Assembly (NCBI GenBank): GCA_027924585.1
Contig: BSBM01001440.1
Span: 633,501-697,500 of the forward strand
DNA length: 64,000 nucleotides
Reading direction: 5' to 3'
Source: Larix kaempferi
Lineage: Eukaryota; Streptophyta; Pinopsida; Pinales; Pinaceae
Below the pieces are notes generated by a model. The model was not told where the DNA came from, did not search any database, and saw only the letters and a list, made by a program, of their open reading frames with translations. A program made the position numbers and the translations under genes. How positions within the stretch are numbered: position 1 is the first letter of the stretch; every line of letters begins with the position of its first letter. This document shows positions 1 through 11,320 of the stretch, in pieces.

Positions 1-542
1 TAAAGAATATTACCTAGAGGAATGTTGAGCCCAACTTCTAAAGTGTAGTAGCATACGAAAGGAGAGCAAGTTCCCTAAAATTCAAATTCTTGCAAATAAG
101 CACATATAAGCATATGCGAAAATGATAGGAATATTAGGTCTAATGTTGTATACAAGAATGAATCATACAGTGTAACCCCTATTCCAAAACATTTGGGTGA
201 TATGGTAGGAAAATAATTTCCATTCCATGAAATTGTGGCAACTGGGAGATGGAATTTTAATTCACACTAGATGGGGAAGGATAAATAACTCCAAGAAATC
301 ATCATTCCAAAAAATTTGGGTGAATAGAAGATCATAGGGAAAATATGCATGGGAGAACCCTTCACACAAATTAAAAAACAAATATTAGAGTGATAATAAT
401 AATTAAAAAACACTTCCATACAAAATATTTTCCCAGCCAAAATTCCAAGCCCCTTAATTTCACCCATGGGCGAAATTTTGCCCCTAAATTTTCCTTGCAC
501 ATCATCGCTAATGTACATAGAGGGTGTCTCAATCACCTTTGC

Positions 543-2803
543 CACCCTCGACACCGCTAGGATCATCTCCAAAAGAAATCTTCCTCCTCTTTGAGTTGGA
601 GGAAGCTTGAGCCTTCCTACGTTTGGATGTAGACAGTCTCTCTAGGATCTAAAAGGAAAACAACAATATATCCGTTTTTTCCCACAATTCTATCAGTTAG
701 TTCACTTAAAAAATACAATTAGAATTAAAATCTTAAATACGCACTTGATACGGGATGTTATATTGTAATGGGGTTCCCCATCTCCTTGATCCAAGCCTCT
801 CAGTAATGGCTCTCTGCAACAACAACAAAAATAAATTAATACATAAAAAAAAAAATGTGTTATTTTATTAATTTCATTCATTCTTTATAATATTTTAATG
901 AGCTTATAAATTTCACTATGAAAATATGACGCACTGCAAACGATTTCCCTTCCTAACTAGGAAGTGGAGCACTGGGATGGACAAATTTCTCCAAGGAAAT
1001 GGTGGTGGAGGGAGTTGATGTAGGTACATGGGCGGGGAACATTGATGTAGGTACAATGGATGGAGCTAGTGTGGCTGTAGGGGATGGGGATGTAGTGGTG
1101 GTTGCAATCGGGGGAGGATTTTGATGTCAAATTGGTGAATGTAGGACACGTGGCGGAACCATAAGAGTGGGTGAGTGTGGGGAGAGATATATTCCCATTG
1201 GATGTATAAGGCGTGGAATTAACCTAGGGGTATGAATGGGTATTCCAATCATGAGGGTAGGGTTCCCAGGAACATGAATTTGCATGATTTATGGAAATAA
1301 TGGACTAGGTGGAAGAAAGGGAGGGATGGGTGGTTATGGTGATGGGATGGTGGAAGAATGAAATTGCATAAACATATGTAATATGTATAAATTGTATAAA
1401 AAAACGTAAATTAACCATACTAAGATAATGAATTTGACATCAAATATATAATTAATTTAACTCATGTTACCTATGTGAGGGGTGATCTACTTAGCCCAGG
1501 TGGAGACCTATGCTCTATCTCTTTGGAAAACACTGTGTAAGCATAACAACATTAAGATTGATTTCTCATAAACAACTTTGACAATCGCAACTAAATCAAT
1601 TTTTAAATCCTACAATCATACACATTTAAAAGCATGTATGTGAGGTACTGCAATATCCTCTGTTGCTGACATAGCAGAAAAAGGTTAGGAGGACTAATAT
1701 TGTCCCACCTTGATGTAGTTTTTCATATCGGACCAACTGTACATGGAAAAAACATTAGTTACATACTCAATGATTTACCACTTTAGAAATCATACTTAAC
1801 ATCAAACAAAAAATGATCTTGTTTGGATCCTCCTTGCAGCCATAGAAAGTATGCTTGTAATGAGTGCATTGATGGGGTAATGCTTGGTTGTCGAAATGAT
1901 CCTTTTCCTGATTGATTGTCATGGAAGTTCCATGCTCATTGGTGCGTAAAGAACCTACAAGCGAGGGTCCTCCATACTACTCTGATGGGTCATGTCTGGA
2001 TGATGCCACAAATGAACTACGCTATAATACACTATGTAAGATGTGATAAGGTAGTGGCAGTGTGGGTTAGACAACCTAGTAACTGAGGTGTCTATGGGGG
2101 GAGGGGTGGGTGGTTAGGTGTATTCCTAATAGCATATGGCCCTCTCATTGGGTTAAGCCTAGCTATTGGTCGATCATGGGAAGATCCAAGAGCAACTCCC
2201 TGAAAAACACTAATGTCAAAATAATTCACATGGAGACCCAACATGAATTAAACATATAGTATTTGAATAAAATATAGTGGAACCTCCCTAATATTGCAAG
2301 GAGGTTTGTTTAAATCCATGACCCAACGAATTATCCAATTTTGTTTCCATGTATTTTTATGTGCACCAATACATGCAAAGGAGACCTTTGAGTGGATCAA
2401 GGGGTTGGCTACTCCTGGGGTCAATGAAAAAAATAACAATAGTTTGTTTTGAAAACTATTCAAATCTTTTATCTGTTGTTTATTGAGACTAGTGGAATAA
2501 AAATGTCTCATCCTAGCTCTATATTCAATTATGTTCAACAATTGACTATGGGAATTGTCAACATAGGAAATGATGTTATTGAGGGGTGTCAATAGGGATA
2601 CTCTTGATGGTTCCCTTGTGGTTCTGATCTCTTGAACCAAGGTTCTTAATTGGCTTAGATGTTTGTTAATTTGGATTTCCGTGCTTGAGTTCTCATCACT
2701 CAGGGTTAATGTTCACTTCTAGATTTGGTTCAAGGTTTTGTGTACTTGGGTTATATTTAGGTTCATTGTTCGTTTGTGGATTTAGTTCCAGGTTCTCTTC
2801 CAT
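543..2803 (-). pseudogene. Unrecognised minus-strand multi-exon relic
   Basis: I do not recognise this. Read on the minus strand, an ATG at 2803 opens a polar Asn/Glu/Pro-rich stretch that soon meets stops. An open 130-codon segment lies at 2640-2248. A Pro/Thr/Ser-rich segment follows near 1120-960. The end looks like two exons: one giving the motif RRWGTPLQYNIPYQ near 790-730, and a last exon starting after a TTTTAG acceptor near 651 and ending at a stop near 543. That last exon is basic (SKRRKAQ, SKRRKIS), which suggests a nuclear or DNA-binding tail. The spread of open pieces with stops between them suggests a decayed transposon protein or an old host gene. The exon links are inferred and the family is unknown. 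Confidence 0.25.
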
Positions 2804-2809
2804 TGTGAT

Positions 2810-3715
2810 GGAGGAGAGACAATGCACATGTAAAATAATGGTTTTTTAAAATCATTATTCATTTACAATTGAGTTTTTTAACTAAGTCATAAAAAAATCA
2901 AAGAATAATGGAAAAATGTGAAGAAAATTTCTTGGAGGGATGGCTTGGAGGATTGATGAGTGGAGCAGGTGTGCGCCTGTTGTGTATTGTCATTGTGGAA
3001 TCCATTGATGACATTATAAAGGTAGAGAACGGTAAGCAAATAGACCATAGCTTGTTTTTTAATAAAAAAGGAGCACAAACATGTTCGTAATGCATATGCA
3101 CTTTGAGAACACATATGCATTAATATTTAATTTTCTCTTTAGGAACATGTGCATTCCTTTATCCACATCGATCCTAGCGTGAAGTTTCGACAATTGCTAA
3201 ACTAAGAATGCATGCACATTTCTAATAACACATGTGTGTTGTTGAATTTTAGTGCTCATACAATTTCGTTGCAATGAAAGTGGGTAATATCTTCATGTGA
3301 GGACCCAACAATAAGTGTATATTAAACACATTGAAAATGTTGTTGACCTCTTAATGCGACACCGTGACACATAACAATGCAATGTAACATAATCATTGAA
3401 GAATAGAGAAATTCAACATACACCATCCAATAACTATAGTCAACAAAACACAATACAACATAACCCTTGATGAACATTACTTGAGACATAACCACAGGAG
3501 AATGTAGCAATTCCATATAAGTTAACCAAGGTAAATGTCACAATTCACATAACCTTTGAGAAATATCACAATCCAACATAACCTTGATGCAATGTTGCAA
3601 TGTGATACAAGCATTCATGAATGTTGGAATGTGATATACGAATGACGAACATGGACGTAAAGAAAATTCAATAAGGATACATTACAATATATAAAACCAT
3701 ATTTTAAATCTTTTG
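2810..3715. other. Gene-free stretch
   Basis: Only short open frames occur here, on both strands, with no recognisable domain or codon pattern. The sequence is AT-rich and contains scattered ACAT/CACAT words. I see no gene. Confidence 0.4.
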
Positions 3716-3719
3716 GTCT

Positions 3720-4315
3720 TAGAATGTGACTATAGTCAACCATTTTTTAACATCGTTAACTTCAATTGAACAAGTGTTAATGCGACTAACTATGTTTGTG
3801 CATAATCAACCATTTGTTTTGTCACTTCCCCATTCAATGGCCCAAAATAAAGTTAAGGATGGCCTTGAAAGATGGTCAAGCATAGTCGATGATGATCAAC
3901 CATAATTAGCCATAGTTAGACATGGTAAACCGATGTTAGCCATAGAGAAACTTGATCTACCAAATTAAACCATAATGGCATATGGTTAGTCATAGTTATC
4001 CATAATAAAATGTCAAGCAAAACATTGAGAGGTCAAATGTAGCCAACTATTATCAAACAAAGTCAACCATATTTAACCATTGTTAACCATAATGAACCGT
4101 GGCGAGTCTCACATAGTCACCCCCATTCAACTATAGTCAACCACTGTTAAGTATGGTTGAGCATTTTAAATGATATTCAAATGTAGCAACTATAATTAAC
4201 ATTATCTATTATAGTGAACCATAATTGAAAGCAAGTCAACCATTGTAAAAGATACTTAACCAAAGTCAACCGTGTTTAACCATGGTAAACCATACTCAAC
4301 CAAAATCATATAATT
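3720..4315. repeat. Degenerate ~10-bp array (ccatagttaa-like)
   Basis: Words such as agtcaaccat, agttaaccat, agttagccat and aatgaaccat recur in roughly 10-bp phase for about 600 bp. The copies are heavily mutated. The array runs directly into the CCCTAA-like array to its right, so both may come from one satellite-rich block. Confidence 0.55.
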
Positions 4316-4319
4316 AATA

Positions 4320-5490
4320 AATCTAACCCCTTCACACTTAACCCTACATTTTATACCTTACCCCACAAATAGTCGATCCTAAATCTCTTAACCTATAAAG
4401 GCCATAATCACTAAATCCTTAGTCCATTAATCAACCTCTTATATCCCATCCCCTTAATTACTAACCCCTTATAATCCCTTAACACTATAAAATCAAAGCT
4501 CTTAATGCTTGACCTTTTAAAACCTAATCCCCTAACCGTAGAGCCCTAAATCCCCTAACCCCCAAACCCCTTAAGTCCTTTAATTTTTTCACCTCTAATC
4601 CTTTAACCATTAGCCTCTGTGCTCCAATTTACCCCCTAGAGCTAAAATAATTGTTTATCTCTAATTTCCATTTGCATGTGTGACCTCCCTTGTGCAAATT
4701 CGCCCTACATTTACTTGTGCGCTCTACATTTGCATGCTCACTCTCTTCTTCCATAAGAGCTCTACGTTTTCTTGAGAGCTCTCCCTTAAGATTGATCGTC
4801 CCTCTCTCGGCTTGGGCACTCTTGCTTGGGCTTGTGCATTAGCCTCTAAGCTCTAGTTTACTCTTTATAAGCCTTTAACCATTTAACCCCTTCATTGTTA
4901 ATGCCTAACATCATAAACCCTAACCCCCTAACCTCAGAGCACTAAATCCATTAACTGTTGATTACCATAACCATTGAACCCCTTAACCACTTTACCTATA
5001 ATCCCACAAACCCTAACCCCTAAGACCTAGTCCACCACTAATATGTAAACAACCTAACCCTAATACTGACATTCCTAAATCCCTAAATCCCTTAAACCCT
5101 AAACAATTAAACCTTTAATTGCTTAGGCCTTAACCCCTAACCTCTTAAACCCTAGCCCCATAACCATTGAGCCTTAAATTCCTTAACCCCTAAAACCATA
5201 TTCCCTAAACATAAATTAATCCCTCATTATCCTTTGACCCCTAAATCCTAACCTCTTAACCCTTGTCTCCTTAACCTCTTACCGTTAGTTAACCCCTAAA
5301 CCACTAATACCTAATTCCTTAACCCCTAGCCCCTAATTCCATAGATAGTAAAACCCATAACCTCTTCTCTCCTTAGCTCTCTAACCCTAGAACCACTAAC
5401 TAAACACCTAAACCCCTTTACCCCTTTAAATATAAGCCCTTAACCACTAATCCCTAACCCCAAATCCCTAGTTAGCCTCCTAACCCATAT
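4320..5490 (+). repeat. Interstitial telomere-like CCCTAA array, degenerate
   Basis: About 1.2 kb is dominated by variants of the plant telomere unit read as CCCTAAA: ccctaacc, cccctaaa, ccttaacc and ccctaaat. Spacing and point changes are irregular, so this is an old array and not an active telomere. All units run in the same orientation (C-rich on the plus strand). Two non-telomeric inserts interrupt it near 4640-4860. Interstitial telomere-like arrays are known from several conifers, which fits the proposed origin. Confidence 0.8.
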
Positions 5491-6300
5491 AACATGAGGC
5501 CCACCATAACACCAGAGCATTTATTGTGGTAACTAAAACACTTAGCATTTATGTACTAAAAAACACGCTAGTGTTATGTAGTTACATAATGCTCAAGCAT
5601 TTCTTAGTTCATTTAGTGCATCTAAAAGGTCCCTCATCTTAGTGAGAGGACCCTTTGTTTTTGAAGACCTTAAGACCTTATATGTTATCATTAAAAACAT
5701 ATTTTATACATTATAAATGATTGTTTTTTCACATGTGCAAGAATGTAGCTTGGTGATATTGTAACATAACTTAAAGAAATGTTATATTACCAAAAAAAAT
5801 CATGTTAGTTCATAAAATAAAAATTTAAGATGAAGTAAAAAATAAAAAATCTATGTTGGTTCATAAAATAAAAATTTAAAATGAAGTAAAAAATAAAAAA
5901 TCCATGTTGGTTCATACAATGAAAAATTAAGATGAAGTAAAAAATAAAAAATCCATGTTGGTTCATAAAGTAATAAAATAATTTTTTTATGCACCTTGTA
6001 AAAATTAAAAAAATATCCCTAAAAAAATTAAAAATTAAAAATTAAATCCATAATATTAATATTAAATGGTTGTTTTTGTGTAAACCAAAACTATCGATAT
6101 TAGGGGACACGGTGTGTGATAACTGACACTCAAATTGCCCTGGTATTCCGGCCACCAACGGTTCCACCCATTATTTTTTTGGAATTTTGACCATCTGGGT
6201 GTCTTAAAATGGGCCTAAACCCCTAAGGGCCGAGTTCCATGGCATAGTTCCCCAGTAAATAGGGTGGAAGTACAATTCCGCCTATTTTTATAACCGAAGT
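5490..6300. other. AT-rich spacer with a possible promoter at its right end
   Basis: No open frame of interest lies here. The stretch 5490-5650 has short inverted words around gcatttatg and taacac that may be a MITE relic. The last 200 bp is less AT-rich, and a TATA-like tatttttataa lies near 6283, about 270 bp upstream of the SRR1-like start codon. The promoter reading is an inference. Confidence 0.3.
5802..5975. repeat. 51-bp tandem repeat, about 3.4 copies
   Basis: Units start at 5802, 5853, 5904 and 5955 with the words atgttggttcat and gatgaagtaaaaaat. Copies differ by only a few bases, so the array is fairly young. Confidence 0.85.
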
Positions 6301-6303
6301 TCG

Positions 6304-6431
6304 GTGCTTGCGAGAATTGGGCTGCAGTGTTCATATATATTCCAATCTTTTCAGTGCTTGCGAGAATTGGGCTGCAGTGTTCATATATATTCCAATCTTT
6401 TCAGTGCTTGCGAGAATTGGGCTGCAGTGTT
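6304..6431. repeat. 50-bp tandem repeat, 2.6 copies, upstream of the SRR1-like gene
   Basis: Identical units begin at 6304, 6354 and 6404 (gtgcttgcgagaattgggct...). The third copy stops after about 28 bases. The array lies 120-250 bp upstream of the SRR1-like ATG, in the expected 5' UTR or promoter-proximal region. Confidence 0.9.
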
Positions 6432-6554
6432 TAAGACTGAAGGTGTACATCATTGTAACTGTGGACGCATGTCCATCACGCATAGAGTATTTTCTCTTCT
6501 CGGCACAGAATCGAACAATCCTATCTATTCATTGACTGGTTTTTATAGGCAATA

Positions 6555-7231
6555 ATGGAGGGTGACTCAGAAGTACAAATTGGCTTAAAAGTAGGGGAAA
6601 TAGTTAAGAAGATACAGCTCGCTCTCCAAAAATTGGAGAAATCTTCATTCTATACAGAATTTATGAAACAAATACAAGACCCAGAAATGGTGGCTCTAAT
6701 AAAACGGGTGATAGACATAGACCGAGTTCATTCTCAGTTACAAGTCGTTCTCTATGGTATTGGTGAGATGGAGCCTACTGAGACGGTGAAAGATGTAGAG
6801 TCTCATCACATGCAATTATCTTTGGCAATTTTGTTAAGAGAAAATTTTGAATGGGTGAATGATATCGTGGTGTATGATCCAGTACTGTCAACAGTGGAGC
6901 AAAAAGCTATAAATGCCTTCGACTGCATTTGTCTCTCTGTTAACGAAAATGCAGACGTAAAGTGGATAAACCGACCTTGTTTTTCATGCCTCACTACAAT
7001 ATTGATCTCATGGATAGAGTACTGCAGGAAAAATGGACGCTTGAAAAATTGAATAAGATTATTTTAATAGGCAACAGTTTTAAGAGTTACGAATTACTCA
7101 AATCAGGTTTTCGATATCGCAGTATCACTGAGAAAATCCCAGTAATTCTGGACAGTGATCATATGCTGCATGAAGCAGCGCTTCCACATAGAGATATTTC
7201 TTTAGACGGCGGACGCCATTGTTCAATGTAA
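6555..7231 (+). pseudogene. SRR1-like protein, broken by one frameshift
   Basis: The protein matches the SRR1 family (SENSITIVITY TO RED LIGHT REDUCED 1), a plant regulator of light signalling and clock output. The ATG at 6555 opens frame one. A helical N-terminal segment ends in LQKLEKSSFYTEF, followed by the SRR1 core blocks VVLYGIGEMEP, LSLAILLRENFEWV, VYDPVLS and CLSVNEN. The next core block, KPTLFFMPHYNIDL, is in another frame from about 6962, followed by LNKIILIGNSF. The join needs one base to be added near 6957-6962, most simply a lost G in the string AAAGTGG. The C-terminal motif (F...LSWHFF in other plants) is not seen, so the 3' end is also short or lies in an unseen exon. I infer either a recent pseudogene or a sequencing error in a real gene. 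Confidence 0.75.
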
Positions 7232-7905
7232 TAATTTATTTATAGTTGTCAAAATTTCAAGATTAACTAGAGTTTCACCAAAGATAATCAACAATTTTTA
7301 GATAGATTAAGATATTTTTTCCAACCCTAAAGCAGAATGCATCCAGCAAAAGTAGGAGTGAAAGTCTCTCTTTGTGAACAACAGCATTTAGTAAAAGTGG
7401 AAAGAGAAAAAGTATATCTCTATAATGCATCTTGCAAAAGTGGAACGAGTGAAAGTCTGTCCCCTGAACCATCTACATGTGTTATTTTAATGATTTTCTT
7501 TCATTAAAAATAAATGTATAAATAGTAACTAACCAATGATAACTGTCCTTACTGTAAATTTTACAACCATATAAGAATGAGAATACTAAGTAGAAAATCT
7601 AAGATCACAAAAAATAGCAAATCAAACACCTGTCCATCATTCAAAGCTCTCCCATGTGCTCAGAAAAGTAGCTAAAAGTTCCTATCACCTCCTTAAAAGC
7701 TGCCAAAAGGAATGTAGCTGAAGGGTCCATCATCCATTGTCTTACGGTCAGGGCTGACCCACACTGACATCAATTCACTAGCACGCAATGGCCAAAGCCT
7801 CAACAAATCCAATCTCATTGTTTTTCAAAACATTTTTTACACCTCCTTAAAAGCTTCCAACTCATTGCTTTTCTGACATAAGTTGGAATTTATTTGACTG
7901 GGATG
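7232..7905. other. Spacer between two SRR1-like pieces
   Basis: No convincing coding sequence. Two related 60-bp stretches near 7330-7460 share gcatccagcaaaagt / gcatcttgcaaaagtgg, suggesting a local duplication. Confidence 0.3.
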
Positions 7906-7907
7906 GC

Positions 7908-8132
7908 TTGTTGCACGGATTCCAAAGGCATGACCCAGAAATGTTCGCACCCGATTACGTAAAAAGTAAAAGAACGGCTGAGGAGATGATTAATGAAATA
8001 CACCTGGGACAGGAAAAATTGGAGAAATCTATAGAGAATTCATACAGCAAATGCATGATCAAGAAATGGGGCAAGCAATATGCACCCCGCAGCAGAGGCT
8101 TTAATGTAGCTGTGGAGTGCCTTACCGTATAA
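7908..8132 (+). pseudogene. SRR1-like N-terminal fragment
   Basis: This 74-codon open frame carries an FAPDYV...R...M..EI...QEKLEKS pattern. It resembles the stretch just before the SRR1 core (WAPTD..., then KLEKS.FY) in plant SRR1 proteins. The DNA shares aaaaattggagaaatct with the SRR1-like gene at 6632-6648. No SRR1 core follows; the frame stops at 8132, next to the GC-rich repeat. The piece could be an unused exon or the stump of a duplicated copy cut off by the repeat. Its first residue is not a real start (the codon is not ATG). Confidence 0.4.
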
Positions 8133-8149
8133 CAGTATCTGTCAGGAGG

Positions 8150-8690
8150 TCATTTCAGGAGGAGGATCTAGGAACCCGCACAAGGTCGGGCAGGGCAGCT
8201 CCGTGAGGAAGAGTCTAACCATTCGACGTTTTTGCAAACGTCCGTCTCCCCCATCCCCTCCTGTTAACGACGCCTTTCTTCGTCTGCCTTCTCCGACGCC
8301 TTTCTCTGGTGGTCTCCCTCCTCCCCACGACGGGGCCCGGTCCCACATGATATCCCGGGATCCACGGGCTACCAATCCTCGTCCCTCGTCTAGACAAGCT
8401 CCTCCTCCCCTCGACGTCCCATCCATTCATTAATGGGACTACCAACCTCACGTTCGACCGATTCGAACCAGCGATTGGTCCCGCCTCCCCATCTCCTCTC
8501 CCCTGTTCCTATGCAAACATCACTGCATTCCTGCAAGCTCTGATCACGTGGAGAGTAGCGCCCGAGAAAGCCCCCGTATTGTGTTCGTTCTGAGCAGTGC
8601 CCAAGAAACTCCCAATCCAGAAACTCTAGATCCAGGTACAAACTCCTCTTCGATATCTCCGTCGATATATAGTTAGCATGAAAGATTCTC
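8150..8690 (-). repeat. GC-rich dispersed repeat, copy A (inverted relative to copy B)
   Basis: About 540 bp, much richer in G+C and CpG than its surroundings. It matches 40450-40900 on the opposite strand over most of its length. Shared blocks include gaacaggggagaggagatgg, gttcgaatcggtcgaacgtg, gtggatcccgggatatc and gacgtttgcaaaaacgtcga (a palindrome-like end). It contains the CpG-rich self-complementary string ttcgaatcggtcgaa. Open frames on both strands result from GC content. It lies directly 3' of the TPR-RZ gene and directly after the SRR1 fragment. I read it as a transposable-element segment (LTR, non-autonomous element or similar) but cannot see its ends or target duplications. Confidence 0.7.
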
Positions 8691-8721
8691 ACACTTTGAA
8701 AAGTAGTAAATATGTAAAACA

Positions 8722-9465
8722 TTAAAGAGCACCCAGACCTCCCAAATCTGTGGCGTTGCTCCAGGCAGGATGAGAACTGCCATCAATCTGTGCATGTCTA
8801 TTTCCTTCCGCTAGAGTGTGAGACATTCCTCCCACTGTGGCCTTGCAATCTGGGCATTGAGATGTCTGCATGGGTCCTCCGCATTCTCCCACCACGTAGT
8901 AATGGCCATTCGGACAATAATACCAGTGCCCTCTTCCTCCCACCTCCTTAGTTATAACTTCAATAACCTCTCTCCTAACTCGATTCCCCGTCATCAGCCC
9001 CCCTCGGATTTCTGCAGTCTTTGCATGATGAGGGTTTCTCTGCAGAATTATGTCACAAGTTCCCAATCCAGTAGCGAAGTCATTTCGATCGGAACAAACC
9101 AATACCCATTGGAGAAGTGAATCAATGGCCAACTCATTATCTGCTAATTTAGAATCAACATTATTGGTGCTTAAACTAGATTTCAGACTTAATATTGGAA
9201 GCTTTTCAAGCATGGCCACCTTGTAGGAGCTGTGCTCTATGATAAAAGAGAGATGTTGTATTGCTTGCGTATGTTTATGCAATCCACAGAGAGCACGGGC
9301 CTGGCTCAGATGGGCTTCCAGAAGCCCTGGATTGCTGTTGAGAGCTGCTCTGAGTTCTAACATTGCTTCCTCATAATTCTTCACATCTAGCATGTCGTTC
9401 CCTCTTTTCAGTTTTTCGAATCCAATCACCCTCTTCTTCACTTCTTCAATCTGTTGCAACTTCAT
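8722..9465 (-). CDS. TPR-like plus RZ-type zinc finger protein
   Basis: A 247-residue intronless frame. Residues 20-150 form a helical TPR-like region: YEEAMLELRAALNSNPGLLE is a classic TPR pair of helices, and NDFATGLGTCDIILQRNP is a second. Residues 179-220 form an RZ-type (NFX1/ZNFX1- and RNF213-type) zinc finger, with ligands C184, H188, C195, C204 and C207 in GHWYYCPNGHYYVVGECGG and QCPDCKATVGG, followed by the usual N-R-H-A tail. In ZNFX1 and RNF213 this finger takes part in RNA control or ubiquitin transfer; a role here is only inferred. The start codon overlaps the end of the hAT relic upstream, so the 5' part may have been cut off by the transposon. No stop or frameshift lies inside the domains, so the frame may still be expressed. 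Confidence 0.7.
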   Translation of the reverse strand: MKLQQIEEVKKRVIGFEKLKRGNDMLDVKNYEEAMLELRAALNSNPGLLEAHLSQARALCGLHKHTQAIQHLSFIIEHSSYKVAMLEKLPILSLKSSLSTNNVDSKLADNELAIDSLLQWVLVCSDRNDFATGLGTCDIILQRNPHHAKTAEIRGGLMTGNRVRREVIEVITKEVGGRGHWYYCPNGHYYVVGECGGPMQTSQCPDCKATVGGMSHTLAEGNRHAQIDGSSHPAWSNATDLGGLGAL

Positions 9466-11320
9466 CTTGACAATGTTTGAATATCGCAGCGTTCTTCTGA
9501 TGGGCGATCTACATCCGGTGACCTACTTGTTACATCAGAAAGCTCTAAATATTCAAGAGCAGTCAAGGCAATGAAGCCACTAAAAGCATGATCACCATCA
9601 AATTCACCACTAATTCTGTCACTCTCAATGTCAAGATCATCTTGATCTCTTGAACATGCTTGAACCATGTAGTAGAAGAAGTGGATGATTCTTTAGCCAA
9701 ATTGTTTAAAGCTAATTGCAAGTTATTGCGAATATAAACAAGATCTTCTAATTTTCTAGATAACATTGTATTTCTTTTCTTGGAATGAATATGGTTGAAG
9801 GTGCCCTAGTTCCTTTCATGAGCTCATGCACTTGATTTGTGGCTGAAGACACAAATTGCAAAACATTGCAATTATGGGGCCCTTAATGCATAAAAATTCC
9901 ACCATATTGCTAGAGCACTTTTGACCCCATCATACTTTGTTTCTTTGGTTCTAGATATCCTTTCTTCTAACATGTATGCCCCAAGCTGAGATCTAACAAT
10001 GTTTTAACAGATGGATTTGGATTCATCCTATCAATAGCATCATAAAGTCCACTCACGATTTCTTCATCTTGATGTCTTGCTACCCCAAACAATCTAGGAT
10101 CCAAACACACACCATTGCATGTAATGGGCTATGCATCATCTTTCATCTTGGATCAACTACCTCCCATATCTTGTGGTAATCAGCTTCCACATTATCAAAC
10201 CACTTGGAATGACTTCCTTGCAATGATCAATGGCTTTATGAACAAAACCCATGCAAGGCATGTCACCACCAACCATGTGGAGCACATCAACAATTGGACC
10301 ACACATTTTAAAAACTATCTTAGTATTTTCCCAAAAACTATTGCTTAGCATTATTTGTTCGACATTCTTTCCTTTCAATTCTTTTGAAAGGTGAATCTCT
10401 TACACTTAGTATTGCAAAAAACTGTTCTTAGGCTTGTTTTTTCCTCAACAATTTTTTAAAGACTAATGGAAAATGTGGCAAACATTGTACCAAAGGCCAC
10501 AACAACTTTCTAGATGCATTTTTTTTGTGTTTTCTCAAAGTGAGACAATGATTAATGAAAAAGTTTGTAATTGTTTTGCTCTTCAGATTGTTTCATTGAC
10601 TTATGGAAATTTGGCTAAATCGTGCAACAATAAATCCAAGTAGTGAGCTGCACAAGGGGTCCAATAAATGATTTTATATTTATTTGTTATCATCTTTCCT
10701 ACGTCAACACAATTTGAGGCATTATTAGTGACAAGCTGGACATCATTTTCCTCAACCTCCTCAAGTGCTTCATCCAAAATTTTGAAAATATATTCTGCTG
10801 TCTTCACATGGTCCATTGCATCAATTGCCTTAAAAAGGTTCTATTTGAGGGCAATAATCAAACACATTAATCAATTGGTTCTCTTTGAGGGCAATAATCA
10901 AATTAATTGTCGATAACACAAATCTGACCAACTACCACTCATAATTGTGCAACCTATAAGCTTCCATGGCTATTTCATATCAGCCAACATGTTTGTCACT
11001 CTTTGTTTTGTTTTCTTTAGCACAGTAGTTCATAAAGTCTCGGATCCAGGAGGAACATACCCCTTGCCAAAATCAATAATCTTTTTAAATGAATTTCAAA
11101 ATATGGGTTTTTAATCACATTAAATGGAATTGCACATGCATAAAAGAATCAACAATAGCATCATCAACTTATTATTTGTCTGCAGGTTTCCAAAATGCAT
11201 TTAATGTTGATGTTCCACCTAATTTTGTTGGGGTAGAACTTGAGCCACCAATGTTTGAAGTGAAAGAAGGAATGGTGGTTGAGGAAGACACAATGATCTC
11301 CCTTTGAATTCATTCCCTCT
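9466..11320 (-). pseudogene. hAT-family transposase relic (DUF659 / dimerisation type)
   Basis: Minus-strand pieces follow the order of a plant hAT transposase. Near 11310-11180 is a Ser/Thr-rich N-terminal stretch ending in TLNAFWKP. At 10816-10601 is the DUF659 core, with VTNNASNCVDVGKM and YWTPCAAHYLDLLLHDL. At 10378-10157 is the middle part (FKMCGPIVDVLHMV...). At 9766-9465 is the C-terminal tail (RKLEDLVYIRNNLQLAL, then an acidic stretch). Stops and frameshifts separate every block, so it is dead. The BED finger is not visible. Terminal inverted repeats and the 8-bp target duplication were not found. Confidence 0.75.

Noticed and set aside
2908-3120. Short frames on both strands
   Set aside because: Overlapping opposite-strand frames of 60-77 codons with low-complexity content and no homology features; expected by chance.
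8142-8722. Overlapping open frames of 75-110 codons on both strands
   Set aside because: High GC content of a dispersed repeat explains the lack of stops, and the second copy does not keep a common frame along its length.
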